From contig JADJEV010000003.1 of the NCBI GenBank assembly GCA_016708905.1, positions 992,001 through 1,056,000 on the forward strand: 64,000 bases of DNA, read 5' to 3'. Position 1 is the stretch's first letter. Each line of letters opens with the position of its first letter. Source of the stretch: Candidatus Methylophosphatis roskildensis (lineage in GTDB: Bacteria > Pseudomonadota > Gammaproteobacteria > Burkholderiales > Rhodocyclaceae). Shown one piece after another: positions 27,258 through 36,129 of this stretch. Made by a program: the position numbers and the translations under genes. The notes under the pieces were generated by a model, which did no database searches, had not been told where the DNA came from, and saw only the letters and a program-made list of their open reading frames with translations.

Positions 27258-29033
27258 CTACGCCACCACGACTTCGCGAAACATGCCCGCGTCCATGTGG
27301 AACATCAGGTGGCAGTGCCAGGCCCAGCGGCCGAGCGCGTCGGCGTGGACGAGGAAACCGATGCGTTGTGCCGGTTGCACGGCAATGGTGTGGCGCCGCG
27401 ACTGGAAGCGCCCGTCCGGGCTCTCCAGTTCGCTCCACAGGCCATGCAGATGCATGGGGTGGGTCATCATCGTGTCGTTGTGCAGGATGACGCGCAGCCG
27501 CTCGCCATGGCGGAAATGCACGGGTGTCGACTGTCCGAATTCGAGGCCGTCGAACGACCAGGTGTAACGTTCCATGTTCCCGGTCAGATGCAGCTCGATT
27601 TCGCGCTCGGGTCCGCGCGCATCGAGCGGTCCGCCGAGGGTGTGCAGGTCCGCCTGTGTCAACACGCGGCGGCCATTGTTGCGCAGGCCTATGCCCGGGT
27701 CATCGAGGTTGGTGCGCGGGGTGTCCACGCGCATGTCGGTGCTCGGGCCGTATTCGGTTCGGGCATGGCGCACCCGGGCGCTCGCACCCGCCGGCTCCTT
27801 CATGGTCATGTCGTGCATGGCGTGCTGACTGTGATCCATGGCCATTCCGCCATGATTCATGCCGTTCATCCCGGCACCCATGGCGCCCATCATGTCGGCC
27901 ATGGTCAGCCATTCGGGCTCGTCGAGTGCGGGGACGGGTGCGGTGAGTCCCGCACGCGTGGCGAGCGTGCCGCGGGCGAAGCCGGTGCGATCCATCGATT
28001 GGGCGAAGATCGTGTAGGCATCGTCTGTCGGTTCGACGATCACGTCATAGGTCTCACCCGGCCCGAAGCGGAATTCGTCCACCGTGACCGGCTCGACGTC
28101 CTGGCCGTCCGCCTGGACCACCGTCAATTTCAGCCGAGGAATCCGCACATCGTAGAGGGTGTTGGCGGCCCCGTTGATGTAACGCAGTCGCACCCGTTCG
28201 CCCGGGCGGAACAGCCCGGTCCAGTTGGCTGCCGGCGAGCTGCCGTTCATCAAATAGGTGAGTGTCACCGCCGAAAGGTCCGCCAGGTCGGTCGGGCTCA
28301 TCCGCATCTCGTTCCACATCCTGCGCTTGTCGAGCGCCGCCTTGAGACCGTCCTGCGAGACGCTGCGAAAGAAGCCCGCCGCGGTCGGCTGGTTGGTGTT
28401 GTAGTAGTCGCTCTGGGTCTTGAGCTTGGCGAACACGCGCATAGGATCCTCGTCGGTCCAGTCCGAAAGCTGAACGACGAAATCGCGATCGGCACGAATC
28501 GTTTCGCCGCCGGACTGCTCGATCACGATGGCGCCGTACATTCCCGTCTGCTCCTGCATGCCCGAGTGTGAGTGATACCAGTAGGTGCCGTGTTGCTTGA
28601 CCTTGAAGCGGTAAGCGAAGGTTTCCCCCGGCGCAATGCCCGGATAGCTGATCCCCGGCACGCCGTCCATCTGATGCGGCAGGAGGATGCCGTGCCAATG
28701 GATTGAGGTGGCCTCGCGCAGCCGGTTACTGACGCGCAGGGTAACCGTGTCCCCCTCGCGCCAGCGCAGGGTGGGCGCCGGGATCGAGCCGTTGATGGTG
28801 GTGGCCATGCGCGCCTTGCCGGTGAAGTCGACCGGTGTCTCGGCGATGACCAGATCGAATTCGGTCCCGCGCAGCTCGGGTGCGGCACCCGTGACCGTGG
28901 CGGTTGGGGCGGCCCACACCGGCCTGACGAGCGGCGCGAGGCCCACGAGGACACCGCCGGCCGCCAGGCCTCCCACAAAGCGCCGGCGCCTGAAATCCGG
29001 ACGGTCCCCAAACCAGGACAAGCGATCGGTCAT
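27258..29033 (-). CDS. copA: Copper resistance multicopper oxidase CopA
   Basis: The 591-residue periplasmic oxidase has a Tat signal (FRRRRFVGGLAAGGVLVGL). The four copper-ligand motifs are intact: SIHWHGILLPHQMDGVPG, YWYHSHSGMQEQTGMYG, HPMHLHGLWSELE and WHCHLMFHMDAGMF. A Met/His-rich insert (about residues 378-410, MMGAMGAGMNGMNHGGMAMD) is typical of PcoA/CopA proteins and probably binds or oxidises Cu(I). GGAGG stands about 9 bp before the ATG. It leads copA-copB, with a dyad operator at 29156-29173. Confidence 0.95.
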   Translation of the reverse strand: MTDRLSWFGDRPDFRRRRFVGGLAAGGVLVGLAPLVRPVWAAPTATVTGAAPELRGTEFDLVIAETPVDFTGKARMATTINGSIPAPTLRWREGDTVTLRVSNRLREATSIHWHGILLPHQMDGVPGISYPGIAPGETFAYRFKVKQHGTYWYHSHSGMQEQTGMYGAIVIEQSGGETIRADRDFVVQLSDWTDEDPMRVFAKLKTQSDYYNTNQPTAAGFFRSVSQDGLKAALDKRRMWNEMRMSPTDLADLSAVTLTYLMNGSSPAANWTGLFRPGERVRLRYINGAANTLYDVRIPRLKLTVVQADGQDVEPVTVDEFRFGPGETYDVIVEPTDDAYTIFAQSMDRTGFARGTLATRAGLTAPVPALDEPEWLTMADMMGAMGAGMNGMNHGGMAMDHSQHAMHDMTMKEPAGASARVRHARTEYGPSTDMRVDTPRTNLDDPGIGLRNNGRRVLTQADLHTLGGPLDARGPEREIELHLTGNMERYTWSFDGLEFGQSTPVHFRHGERLRVILHNDTMMTHPMHLHGLWSELESPDGRFQSRRHTIAVQPAQRIGFLVHADALGRWAWHCHLMFHMDAGMFREVVVA

Positions 29034-29155
29034 CTAAGGTTGCCTCCAAGCAAGAAGGGACTCCGGACGTGCTGCCGCGGGCGCACAACGCATGCGGCCG
29101 GACGCTGCGACTACGACACCGTAAGCACGCGGCGCTGTCCCGCGCATGACCGCTC

Positions 29156-29173
29156 CATTACATCCATGTAATG
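29156..29173. promoter_or_regulatory. CusR/CopR-like operator upstream of copA
   Basis: CATTACAT-CC-ATGTAATG is a perfect dyad sharing the ATTACA-N4-TGTAAT core with 23951-23968. It lies about 120 bp before the copA start, between copA and the end of the copper ATPase gene. Confidence 0.75.
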
Positions 29174-29184
29174 AGCGCTTGCGG

Positions 29185-31599
29185 TCATATGCGCACGCGG
29201 CGCAGCCGCAGCGCGTTACCGACCACCGAGATCGATGACAGGCTCATCGCCGCGGCGGCGAAGATCGGCGACACCAGGATACCGAGGAAGGGATACAGAA
29301 CCCCGGCGGCGACCGGCACACCGGCGGCGTTGTAGATCAGGGCGAAGAACAGGTTCTGCTTGATGTTGCGCATGGTCGCGCGTGCCAGGCGCCGCGCCCG
29401 CACGATACCGTTCAAGTCGCCCTTCACCAGGGTGAAACCGGCGCTCTCGATCGCCACGTCGGCGCCGGTGCCCATGGCGATGCCGACGTCCGCCTGCGCC
29501 AGCGCCGGGGCGTCGTTGACCCCGTCGCCCGCCATCGCCACCTTGCGGCCCTCGGCCTGCAATTCCTGGATGATGCGGGCCTTGTCCGCCGGCAGCACGT
29601 CGGCACGGATCTCGTCGATGCCCAGCCGCCCCGCCACGGCGCGGGCGGTGCGTTCGTTGTCCCCGGTGGCCATGACGATGCGCAGGCCCTGCCCATGCAG
29701 CGCCTTGAGCGCCTCGGCCGTGGTGTCCTTCACCGGGTCGGCGACACTGACCAGGCCGGCGATTTCGTCGCCGACGAGGACGAACATCACCGTCTCGCCC
29801 TGGTCGCGCCGGGCGTTCGCCGTCTCGATGAACAAAGCGCCGTCCTGACCGAGTTCCGCCAGCAGCTTGACGTTGCCGAGCGCGACCGGCTTGCCGTCGA
29901 CCATGCCCTTGACGCCCATGCCGGTGAGGGCCTCGAAAGCTTCGGCCTTGGCCAGTTCGATGCCGCGCGCCTCGGCGCCGGCGACGATCGCTTCGGCCAG
30001 CGGGTGCTCCGAGCCGAGTTCGAGACTCGCGGCGAGCCGCAGCACTTCGGCCTCGTCATGGCCGGCCTCGGGCATGACGGCGACGAGTCTGGGCTTGCCG
30101 ACGGTCAGCGTGCCGGTCTTGTCGACGATCAGCGTGTCGACCTTGGCGAAGCGCTCCAGCGCCTCGGCGTTCTTGATCAGGACGCCGGCCTGTGCGCCGC
30201 GCCCGGTAGCGGTCATGATGGACATGGGTGTGGCGAGCCCGAGGGCGCAGGGGCAGGCGATGATCAGCACGGCCACCGCCGAGACCAGCGCATAGGCGAG
30301 CGCAGGCGTCGGCCCCCAGATCGCCCAGGCCATGAACGCGAGGGCGGCGACGCCGATCACGGCGGGCACGAACTTGCCGGCGACGGCGTCGGCGAACTTC
30401 TGGATCGGCGCGCGCGAGCGCTGGGCGCTTGCCACCATCTCGACGATCTGGCTCAGCAGGGTGTCGGCACCTACGCGCTTCGCTTCCATGATCAGGCTGC
30501 CGGTGCCGTTGATGGTGGCGCCGGTGAGCACATCGCCGGCGACCTTTTCAACCGGCACGGGCTCGCCGGAGATCATCGACTCGTCCACCGACGAGCGGCC
30601 TTCCATCACCACGCCGTCCACCGGTACCTTGTCGCCAGGACGCACGCGCAGCCGATCGCCGACGACGACTTGCTCGAGGGGGATTTCCTCTTCTCGTCCG
30701 TCAGCGCGAATCACGCGCGCCGTCTTGGCAGCCATGTCGAGCAGCGCCCGGATCGCCGAGCCCGTGCGCTCGCGCGCGGCGAGTTCCATGACCTGGCCGA
30801 GCAAAACCAGCACCACGATCACCGCGCCGGCTTCGAAATAGACACCGACGTGGCCCTGCGCATCGCGGAAACCGGCGGGGAACAGCCCCGGTGCCAGGAC
30901 GGCGACAATGCTGAACAGGTAGGCCGCGCCCACCCCCATCGCGATGAGAGTGAACATGTTGAGGCTGCGATTGACGACCGACTTCACGCCGCGCACGAAG
31001 AACGGCCAGCCGGCCCACAGTACGACCGGCGTGGCGAGCACCAGATCGACCCACTGCGCAGTTCGCTCGCCCATCGCCTCGCGTGCGAATTCCATGCCGA
31101 CGAGCGGCCCCATGGTGAGCAGTAGCAGCGGCACGGTGAGTACCGCGCCGAGAAGGAGGCGGCGCTTGAAATCGACCAGCTCCGGGTTCGGTCCTTCTTC
31201 GGCAGCCGGCACGCCCATCGGCTCCAGGGCCATGCCGCAGATCGGGCAATCGCCCGGCGCGTTGCGCACGATCTCGGGGTGCATTGGGCAGGTGTACATT
31301 GTCCCCTTTAGCGCCGCCTGCGCGGCTTGCTCGTGTGCCCCCGCCAGGTAGTGCGCGGGATCGTCCGCAAACTTGTCGTGACACGTCTGCGAGCAGAAAT
31401 GATAGGTCTGCCTGCCGTGTTCGAGGCTGGGATTTTCCGTACCGACGGTGACCGACATACCGCAAACTGGATCCTTCGCTGTCGCCGTGCCGATCGCACC
31501 GAGGTCATGATCGTGATGTGCTGGCTGCTTGGGGTGTGCATGCCTTTGCGCGTGGTGACTCCAGTCGCGCCGGGTAGAACTCACGCGTGTGTCGTCCAT
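29185..31599 (-). CDS. Copper-translocating P-type ATPase with N-terminal YHS domain
   Basis: The ATG at 31599, with GGAG 10 bp upstream, gives 804 residues. A His-rich leader is followed by a YHS-type metal domain (KDPVCGMSVTV, YHFCSQTCHDKF) and a heavy-metal-binding motif YTCPMHPEIVRNAPGDCPIC. The P1B core follows: IACPCALGLATP (transport CPC), DKTGTLTVGKP (phosphorylated Asp), SEHPLAEAI (HP motif) and GDGVNDAPALAQADVG. The classical GMxCxxC HMA domain is absent. It exports Cu(I)/Ag(I) from the cytoplasm. A MerR-type promoter at 31708-31738 and the merR gene lie directly upstream. Confidence 0.93.
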   Translation of the reverse strand: MDDTRVSSTRRDWSHHAQRHAHPKQPAHHDHDLGAIGTATAKDPVCGMSVTVGTENPSLEHGRQTYHFCSQTCHDKFADDPAHYLAGAHEQAAQAALKGTMYTCPMHPEIVRNAPGDCPICGMALEPMGVPAAEEGPNPELVDFKRRLLLGAVLTVPLLLLTMGPLVGMEFAREAMGERTAQWVDLVLATPVVLWAGWPFFVRGVKSVVNRSLNMFTLIAMGVGAAYLFSIVAVLAPGLFPAGFRDAQGHVGVYFEAGAVIVVLVLLGQVMELAARERTGSAIRALLDMAAKTARVIRADGREEEIPLEQVVVGDRLRVRPGDKVPVDGVVMEGRSSVDESMISGEPVPVEKVAGDVLTGATINGTGSLIMEAKRVGADTLLSQIVEMVASAQRSRAPIQKFADAVAGKFVPAVIGVAALAFMAWAIWGPTPALAYALVSAVAVLIIACPCALGLATPMSIMTATGRGAQAGVLIKNAEALERFAKVDTLIVDKTGTLTVGKPRLVAVMPEAGHDEAEVLRLAASLELGSEHPLAEAIVAGAEARGIELAKAEAFEALTGMGVKGMVDGKPVALGNVKLLAELGQDGALFIETANARRDQGETVMFVLVGDEIAGLVSVADPVKDTTAEALKALHGQGLRIVMATGDNERTARAVAGRLGIDEIRADVLPADKARIIQELQAEGRKVAMAGDGVNDAPALAQADVGIAMGTGADVAIESAGFTLVKGDLNGIVRARRLARATMRNIKQNLFFALIYNAAGVPVAAGVLYPFLGILVSPIFAAAAMSLSSISVVGNALRLRRVRI

Positions 31600-31707
31600 G
31601 GCGGTTTCTCCAGAGTTGTTGCTGGTGCAGCCTGGACCTGTGTGTCGCACACAGGCCAAGCGCCGCGCATCAGCGCATGATTTCGATCTGCTAACCTTCC
31701 GATACGC

Positions 31708-31738
31708 ACGGTAAACCTGTACGCTGCTCACAGGTCAA
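31708..31738 (-). promoter_or_regulatory. MerR-type promoter of the copper ATPase
   Basis: Read on the minus strand, TTGACC (31738-31733) and TACCGT (31713-31708) are separated by 19 bp, the overlong spacer typical of MerR-family targets. The spacer contains the dyad ACCTGT-N9-ACAGGT. The -35 overlaps the stop codon of the merR gene. Confidence 0.75.
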
Positions 31739-32175
31739 CGGTCAAACGCGGGTTCGGGTTCGGGTTCGGTTTCGTCGCCGGTCGCCTCGATGAGCGTACA
31801 CACGGCGTGACCGTCCGGCTCGCCATCGGGCATATGCGCCCACAGCGCGAGTGCCTGCTCCAGCCGCCTCTGCAGCGCGTGCATCTGCGCCAGGCGTTGG
31901 CGTGTTTCGACGATGCGCCGCTGGATGATCTCTCGCACCACCGGGCAGGGCGTATGTCCGTGGTCGGACATGTCGAGTATCTGGGCAATCTCGTCGAGCT
32001 GGAAGCCGAGGTTTTTGGCGCGCAGCACAAAGCGCAGCCGAGCGAGATCGGCACCACTAAAACGGCGGTAGCCGTTGCCGGCGTCCTTTGCCGGAGCCAG
32101 CAGTCCGATGCGCGCGTAATAGCGGACCGCATCCGGCGTCACGCCGGCCGAACGGGCAATTTCACTGACATTCAT
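31735..32175 (-). CDS. MerR-family heavy-metal-responsive regulator
   Basis: The 146-residue protein has a MerR winged helix (VSEIARSAGVTPDAVRYY, GYRRFSGADLARLRFVLRA) and a long dimerisation helix. Candidate metal ligands are the cysteine in HGHTPCPVVREI and the one in GHAVCTLIEATG near the C-terminus. The C-terminal tail is Glu/Pro-rich. GGAGGG precedes the ATG at 32175. It is in tandem with the ATPase gene and very likely controls the 19-bp-spacer promoter that overlaps its own stop codon. CueR-like copper sensing is the best guess; zinc/cadmium/lead types are possible. Confidence 0.88.
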   Translation of the reverse strand: MNVSEIARSAGVTPDAVRYYARIGLLAPAKDAGNGYRRFSGADLARLRFVLRAKNLGFQLDEIAQILDMSDHGHTPCPVVREIIQRRIVETRQRLAQMHALQRRLEQALALWAHMPDGEPDGHAVCTLIEATGDETEPEPEPAFDR

Positions 32176-32230
32176 GGGAGCGCCCTCCCCCGGACGCCCG
32201 CGCGGTAAGTCACCGCGCCGGGCATCCAGA

Positions 32231-32758
32231 TCACTGCGTCTTGGCGGCCGCGGGGGCTTCGGCTCCGGTCATCCGTTGCATCATCATCTGCATCATGTCC
32301 ATTCGCTTTTCCATTTGCGCCATGCGCGCGGATATGTCCGCTGACGTCGTGCCGGACGCGCCGCCCATCATCTTCATGCACTGGTCCATCATAGCGGGGT
32401 CCATCATGCCCATGCCGCCGCGGCCACCCATCATCCCCATGCCGCGTCCGCCCATCATGCCCATGGCACCGCCCTGCATCATGGACTGGCCAAGCGCCAT
32501 GTTCTCGCGCATGGTCTGCATATGATCGGCAAGCAGGCGCTCGCGTTCGCCGGCGTCCTTTGTCTTGCGCACGCGATCGACCTGGGACTGCATGCGCTTG
32601 ACGTTTTCCTGCATGCGCTGCGCGGTCTGGTCTACGGGCGGTTGCGCAGACGACCCGGCGGCGGACGTGTCCTTGTCCGGATGGTGCGCGTCGTCGGCAT
32701 AGGCGATCGGCCCCACGAAGAGTGCTGAAACGAGGCTTGCGATCAAAATGCGCTTCAT
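32231..32758 (-). CDS. Methionine-rich periplasmic protein, probable copper binder
   Basis: The 175-residue protein has a signal peptide (ILIASLVSALFVGPIAYA), a charged helical part with regular Gln/Met/Arg (RMQENVKRMQSQVDRVRK), then a low-complexity Met-Gly region (GMMGGRGMGMMGGRGGMGMM) and further Met-rich helix up to residue 165. Met clusters of this kind bind Cu(I). AAGGAG stands 7 bp before the ATG. It is followed 55 bp later by merR on the same strand. No named family is recognised; the copper role is inferred from composition and position. Confidence 0.75.
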   Translation of the reverse strand: MKRILIASLVSALFVGPIAYADDAHHPDKDTSAAGSSAQPPVDQTAQRMQENVKRMQSQVDRVRKTKDAGERERLLADHMQTMRENMALGQSMMQGGAMGMMGGRGMGMMGGRGGMGMMDPAMMDQCMKMMGGASGTTSADISARMAQMEKRMDMMQMMMQRMTGAEAPAAAKTQ

Positions 32759-33488
32759 ATCGTTTCTCCTTTCAAGATGATTGGGTGAGCCCGATTCCCC
32801 TTGTCGTGCCTATTGTGCTGGCTCCATCCTCACTCGATGCTGACCGGACGATTACATTTCCGTCATCGGACGAGTTCGCCACGCGCAGAACGCTCTGAAT
32901 GCGTTTGAAATCCCTCCAGGCATCTGGGTAGACACGTCAGCCGTAAAATCGTGTGGATGCGGGTTCGCGACCCCGGCCCTGCGCCGATCAAGGGCCCGCC
33001 TGCTCATCGAGGCTGCGCTTGTTTTGTGCGGCGCCGCAGCGAGGTAAGGCTTGAGCGTGGACTTCCTGGACTTCGAGTCGCTTTACGACACTCGGGAGTA
33101 GTGCGGTCGGTCTCGATTCACTGGAACCTGCCGCCGAATGTCCGCCATTCGGCTAGGCAGACCTCGGGTTCCTGCAAAGGAGTTCACCCACGGAACGGGT
33201 CGGCCGAACGCGCAGAGCCGCGTCTGGCTGGATAACCGGACGTCCTCGGCCCGGCCATTGCTGCGGGCGATGGCGCGCCGTCCGAAGAACGGCAGCGTCG
33301 ACAGGATGGCGCGCTCCAAGCTTCAGAAGCATCAAACCCATCCCGCTCTCACGATCGTATAGAGCCGATCTGCAGACGAGCCGCTGCCCCGCCGTCGCGA
33401 CCCGGTCGGAGCAACCCCGATCGAGCCTCCCGGCGTTTGGGCCGCGATCGGGCGCAATCCGGCACGGAACGTGCCGCGCGCCCACCCG
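32759..33488. other. 730-bp region without a supported gene
   Basis: Short open frames on both strands show no recognisable motifs or ribosome sites. The left end holds the degenerate CopR-like dyad at 32850-32867. The rest may be decayed sequence. Confidence 0.4.
32850..32867. promoter_or_regulatory. Degenerate CusR/CopR-like operator upstream of the Met-rich gene
   Basis: GATTACATTTCCGTCATC keeps one ATTACA half-site and a decayed second half (CGTCAT for TGTAAT) with the same spacing as the two perfect dyads. It lies about 92 bp before the Met-rich gene. Confidence 0.5.
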
Positions 33489-33761
33489 TCAACCGCGTGG
33501 CTTGGCCCGCTTGGCCTTTGCGCCGGCTGCGATCCAGAGGTCGTCCTCCGTGATCTTGCCGGCGGCGAAAAGTGTGATCAGCAGGCGCACCGGCCTTGGT
33601 ATCGCGCGGCCGCTCTCGTAGCGGCTGCCGCCGCTCTGGGTAACACCGAAACGCTGCCAGAACGTGGTCTGATTCTCACCGAGGGCATTGCGGTAGGTCA
33701 GAATGTCGTTCAGATTGAGCCGTACTGATTTGGTCTTGCGTGGATTTTGTGGAGCATCCAT
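33489..33761 (-). CDS. Small helix-turn-helix (Xre-like) protein
   Basis: A 90-residue protein with a basic N-terminus and a single HTH domain: LNDILTYRNALGENQTTFWQ, RFGVTQSGGSRYESGRAIPR, then a C-terminal helix with KITEDDLWIAAGAKAKRAKP. It resembles small Xre-type regulators found as single genes in betaproteobacteria. No antitoxin partner is visible next to it. The target is unknown. Confidence 0.7.
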   Translation of the reverse strand: MDAPQNPRKTKSVRLNLNDILTYRNALGENQTTFWQRFGVTQSGGSRYESGRAIPRPVRLLITLFAAGKITEDDLWIAAGAKAKRAKPRG

Positions 33762-33981
33762 GACGTAGTCTCCTTCTGTTGGTGGCGGGTGGGGTCGACG
33801 GGATCTTCATCCCGGACATCATCTGACACAGATGACAACCGATTGGTTCAACCGAGCTAAGCATAAACTATGGCTGTTCCGCCGGGATACGCAGTCGTCA
33901 AGGCGGCGCGGGCGGGCCGGCTGCCCGACCGGGCCGCGTCAAGCCGGATCAACCGCCAGCACAAGGCCCGCGAATGGCATG

Positions 33982-36060
33982 CTACCGAGATGGTATACGA
34001 TCTCGCGCCGCGATTTCGAGAGGTTCAACGCAGAACCCGGCCGGGGGCTCGCCGCGTCGATATCGCGCCCACATGGCGCTGTATGCCGCTTCAAGGTGAC
34101 GGACGAAACGACCGGTGTCGAACAGGGGACTGGTGGTTCGTGCCGTCGCCAGGCGGGATCGCAGGTCTCGCAAACGATCTGGCGTAGTGGAAAGCGCGAG
34201 GGCCTGCGCTTCGTATCCGGCGAGGTCGCGGGTCACCATTTCCGGCAAGCCGAGCGTGGTGAGCAGGCTGCCGGCCATGCGGGAGGCGAAGGAATCGCCT
34301 GCCAGAGGGAGCAGCGGCAGACCGGCCCACAGGGCGTCGCTGGCGGTCGTGCCGGCGCCGAACGGAAAGGCGTCGAGAAACAGATCGGCCAGTTGCATGC
34401 GCGCCAGATGCTCGGCATAGGACACCCGCCCGGCGAAAATCAGGCGATCCGGCGCGACGCCGCGCGTTGCCGCTTCGCGCGCCAGGTTCTGTTGAGCAAG
34501 CCGGTTGTCGGCTACCAGCCAGAGCACGCTGCCGGGCACCGCTTTCAGCAGCCGCATCCAGACGTCGAAGATCGGCGGGTTCAGTTTGTAGCTGTTGTTG
34601 AACGAACAGAAGACGAAGCCGCTCTCGGGCAGCCCCTGGCTCGGTTTCGTGGGCGCGGTTCCGGCCGGACTCCGCTTGTCGTCGTTGGCCTGGAAGCAGT
34701 CGGGCAGGCAGCCCGTGTTTTCGGCGAACCGCGCCTTGCCGTGATCGCCGACGATGAATCGATCGACAATCGTGTAGTCGAAATACGCCGCCCCCATGCT
34801 GCCGGGGTAGCCCAGATACGCTACCTGTAGCGGCGCGCCGCGGTTGGCGAAAATGCCCGGGCGGCCGTTGCGCGTGAAGCCCATCAGATCCACCGCGATG
34901 TCGACCTCGAGATCGCGCAGCAGCGCGGCGGCCTGGCGATCGGACAGGCTGCCGATGTCGACAAAACGATCGAACGCGGAGACCAGGCGCGCCCGCATCG
35001 CGCCCGAGTCCTGCGGCCCGAAGGATAGCGCGATGCATTCGAAGCGGCTTCTATCATGCTGCTCGAACACACCCGCCATCAGCAGCGGCATCGCGTGCTG
35101 CCTGAAGTCGCCCGAGACGTAGGCCAGCCGGATCCTGTCGTGAGTGTAGCGCTCGCCCCGCCAGATCGGCGAGGTGGAGAGCGGAAAACGCTGGCTGGCA
35201 AACGCGGTCGCGCACCGCAACTGGGCATCGCCATCGTCGGTCAGCGACAGCAGTTCAAACGGGGCAATGAGCTTTGCGTTGTCGTTCAATCCGTCGACGA
35301 CGCGTCGGACGCTGCTCGAGTAATCGGTCCAGTCGCACGACAGCAAGCGCACGTGCATCAATGTCCCCAACGCGTAAGGCATGTTCGGTGCGATCGACAC
35401 CAACTGCGCGAACAGCCGCACCGCCTCGTCGAGTTGGCCGAGTTCGATCAGCACGTTGCCGGCGTTGCGCAGCGCTTCGACGTAGTTGGGATCGAGCTGC
35501 AGCGCCTTGCGATAGCTTGCCAGCGCGGCTTCGTTTTGCCCCGTTCGACGTTGGGACAGACCCCGGTTGTTCCAGAAATCCGCCGTGATCGGCTGCAGGG
35601 CGATCGCGCGTTCGAAGTGCGCCAGGGCCTCGGCATGCCGATCCAGCACGGACAGGATCACCCCGCAGTTGTTCTCGATGGCCGGCTGCCCGGGCGCGAC
35701 GCTCAGGGCGCGCTGATACGAGGCCAGCGCCTCGTTCAGGCGACCAAGCGTATGCAGCAGAAATCCGTGGTTGATCAGGGCCTCGTTGTTGTCAGGTTGC
35801 AGGGCCAGCGCCCGATCGAAGCAGGCCAGGGCGTCCTGCGGCCGGCCCCGGGATTGCAGCAGCATGGCGCGCCGGATCAGCAGCGCGGCCAGCGAGTTCG
35901 ATGCGGCGAGGTTGTGCGGCTCGGTGGACAGGATCTGCCGGTAGGTCGATTCGGCCTCATCCAGCCTGCCCGCAGCCGCATGAGATGCCGCCTGTTGGAG
36001 CTTCCCAGGAAGCGGCGCAGCCTGCCGCGAAGCGGATTGGGTACGGCTGCGTTTCTTCAT
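33982..36060 (-). CDS. TPR protein with O-GlcNAc-transferase-like (GT41/SPINDLY) domain
   Basis: The 692-residue protein has about six TPR units (residues 20-260; for example ALACFDRALALQPDNNEALI) and a GT41 catalytic domain from about 300 to 670. That domain includes RLAYVSGDFRQHAMPLLMAG, DIAVDLMGFTRNGRPGIF, APLQVAYLGYPGSMG, FVFCSFNNSYKLNPPIFDVW and LFLDAFPFGAGTTASDALW. Eukaryotic relatives put GlcNAc or fucose on Ser/Thr; bacterial ones glycosylate surface or secreted proteins. No signal peptide is seen, so it acts in the cytoplasm. The acceptor is unknown. The 70-bp gap to the secretin-like gene upstream suggests co-transcription. Confidence 0.88.
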   Translation of the reverse strand: MKKRSRTQSASRQAAPLPGKLQQAASHAAAGRLDEAESTYRQILSTEPHNLAASNSLAALLIRRAMLLQSRGRPQDALACFDRALALQPDNNEALINHGFLLHTLGRLNEALASYQRALSVAPGQPAIENNCGVILSVLDRHAEALAHFERAIALQPITADFWNNRGLSQRRTGQNEAALASYRKALQLDPNYVEALRNAGNVLIELGQLDEAVRLFAQLVSIAPNMPYALGTLMHVRLLSCDWTDYSSSVRRVVDGLNDNAKLIAPFELLSLTDDGDAQLRCATAFASQRFPLSTSPIWRGERYTHDRIRLAYVSGDFRQHAMPLLMAGVFEQHDRSRFECIALSFGPQDSGAMRARLVSAFDRFVDIGSLSDRQAAALLRDLEVDIAVDLMGFTRNGRPGIFANRGAPLQVAYLGYPGSMGAAYFDYTIVDRFIVGDHGKARFAENTGCLPDCFQANDDKRSPAGTAPTKPSQGLPESGFVFCSFNNSYKLNPPIFDVWMRLLKAVPGSVLWLVADNRLAQQNLAREAATRGVAPDRLIFAGRVSYAEHLARMQLADLFLDAFPFGAGTTASDALWAGLPLLPLAGDSFASRMAGSLLTTLGLPEMVTRDLAGYEAQALALSTTPDRLRDLRSRLATARTTSPLFDTGRFVRHLEAAYSAMWARYRRGEPPAGFCVEPLEIAARDRIPSR

Positions 36061-36129
36061 CTACACTCTTTGGCGAACGGCATTTGCCGGTGGCAACAGC
36101 GGGTCGATTGCGCGAAACTCGACAGGCTT

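Noticed and set aside
33083..33485. Overlapping short frames on both strands downstream of the copper cluster
   Set aside because: None has a ribosome site or known motif; treated as non-coding or decayed sequence.
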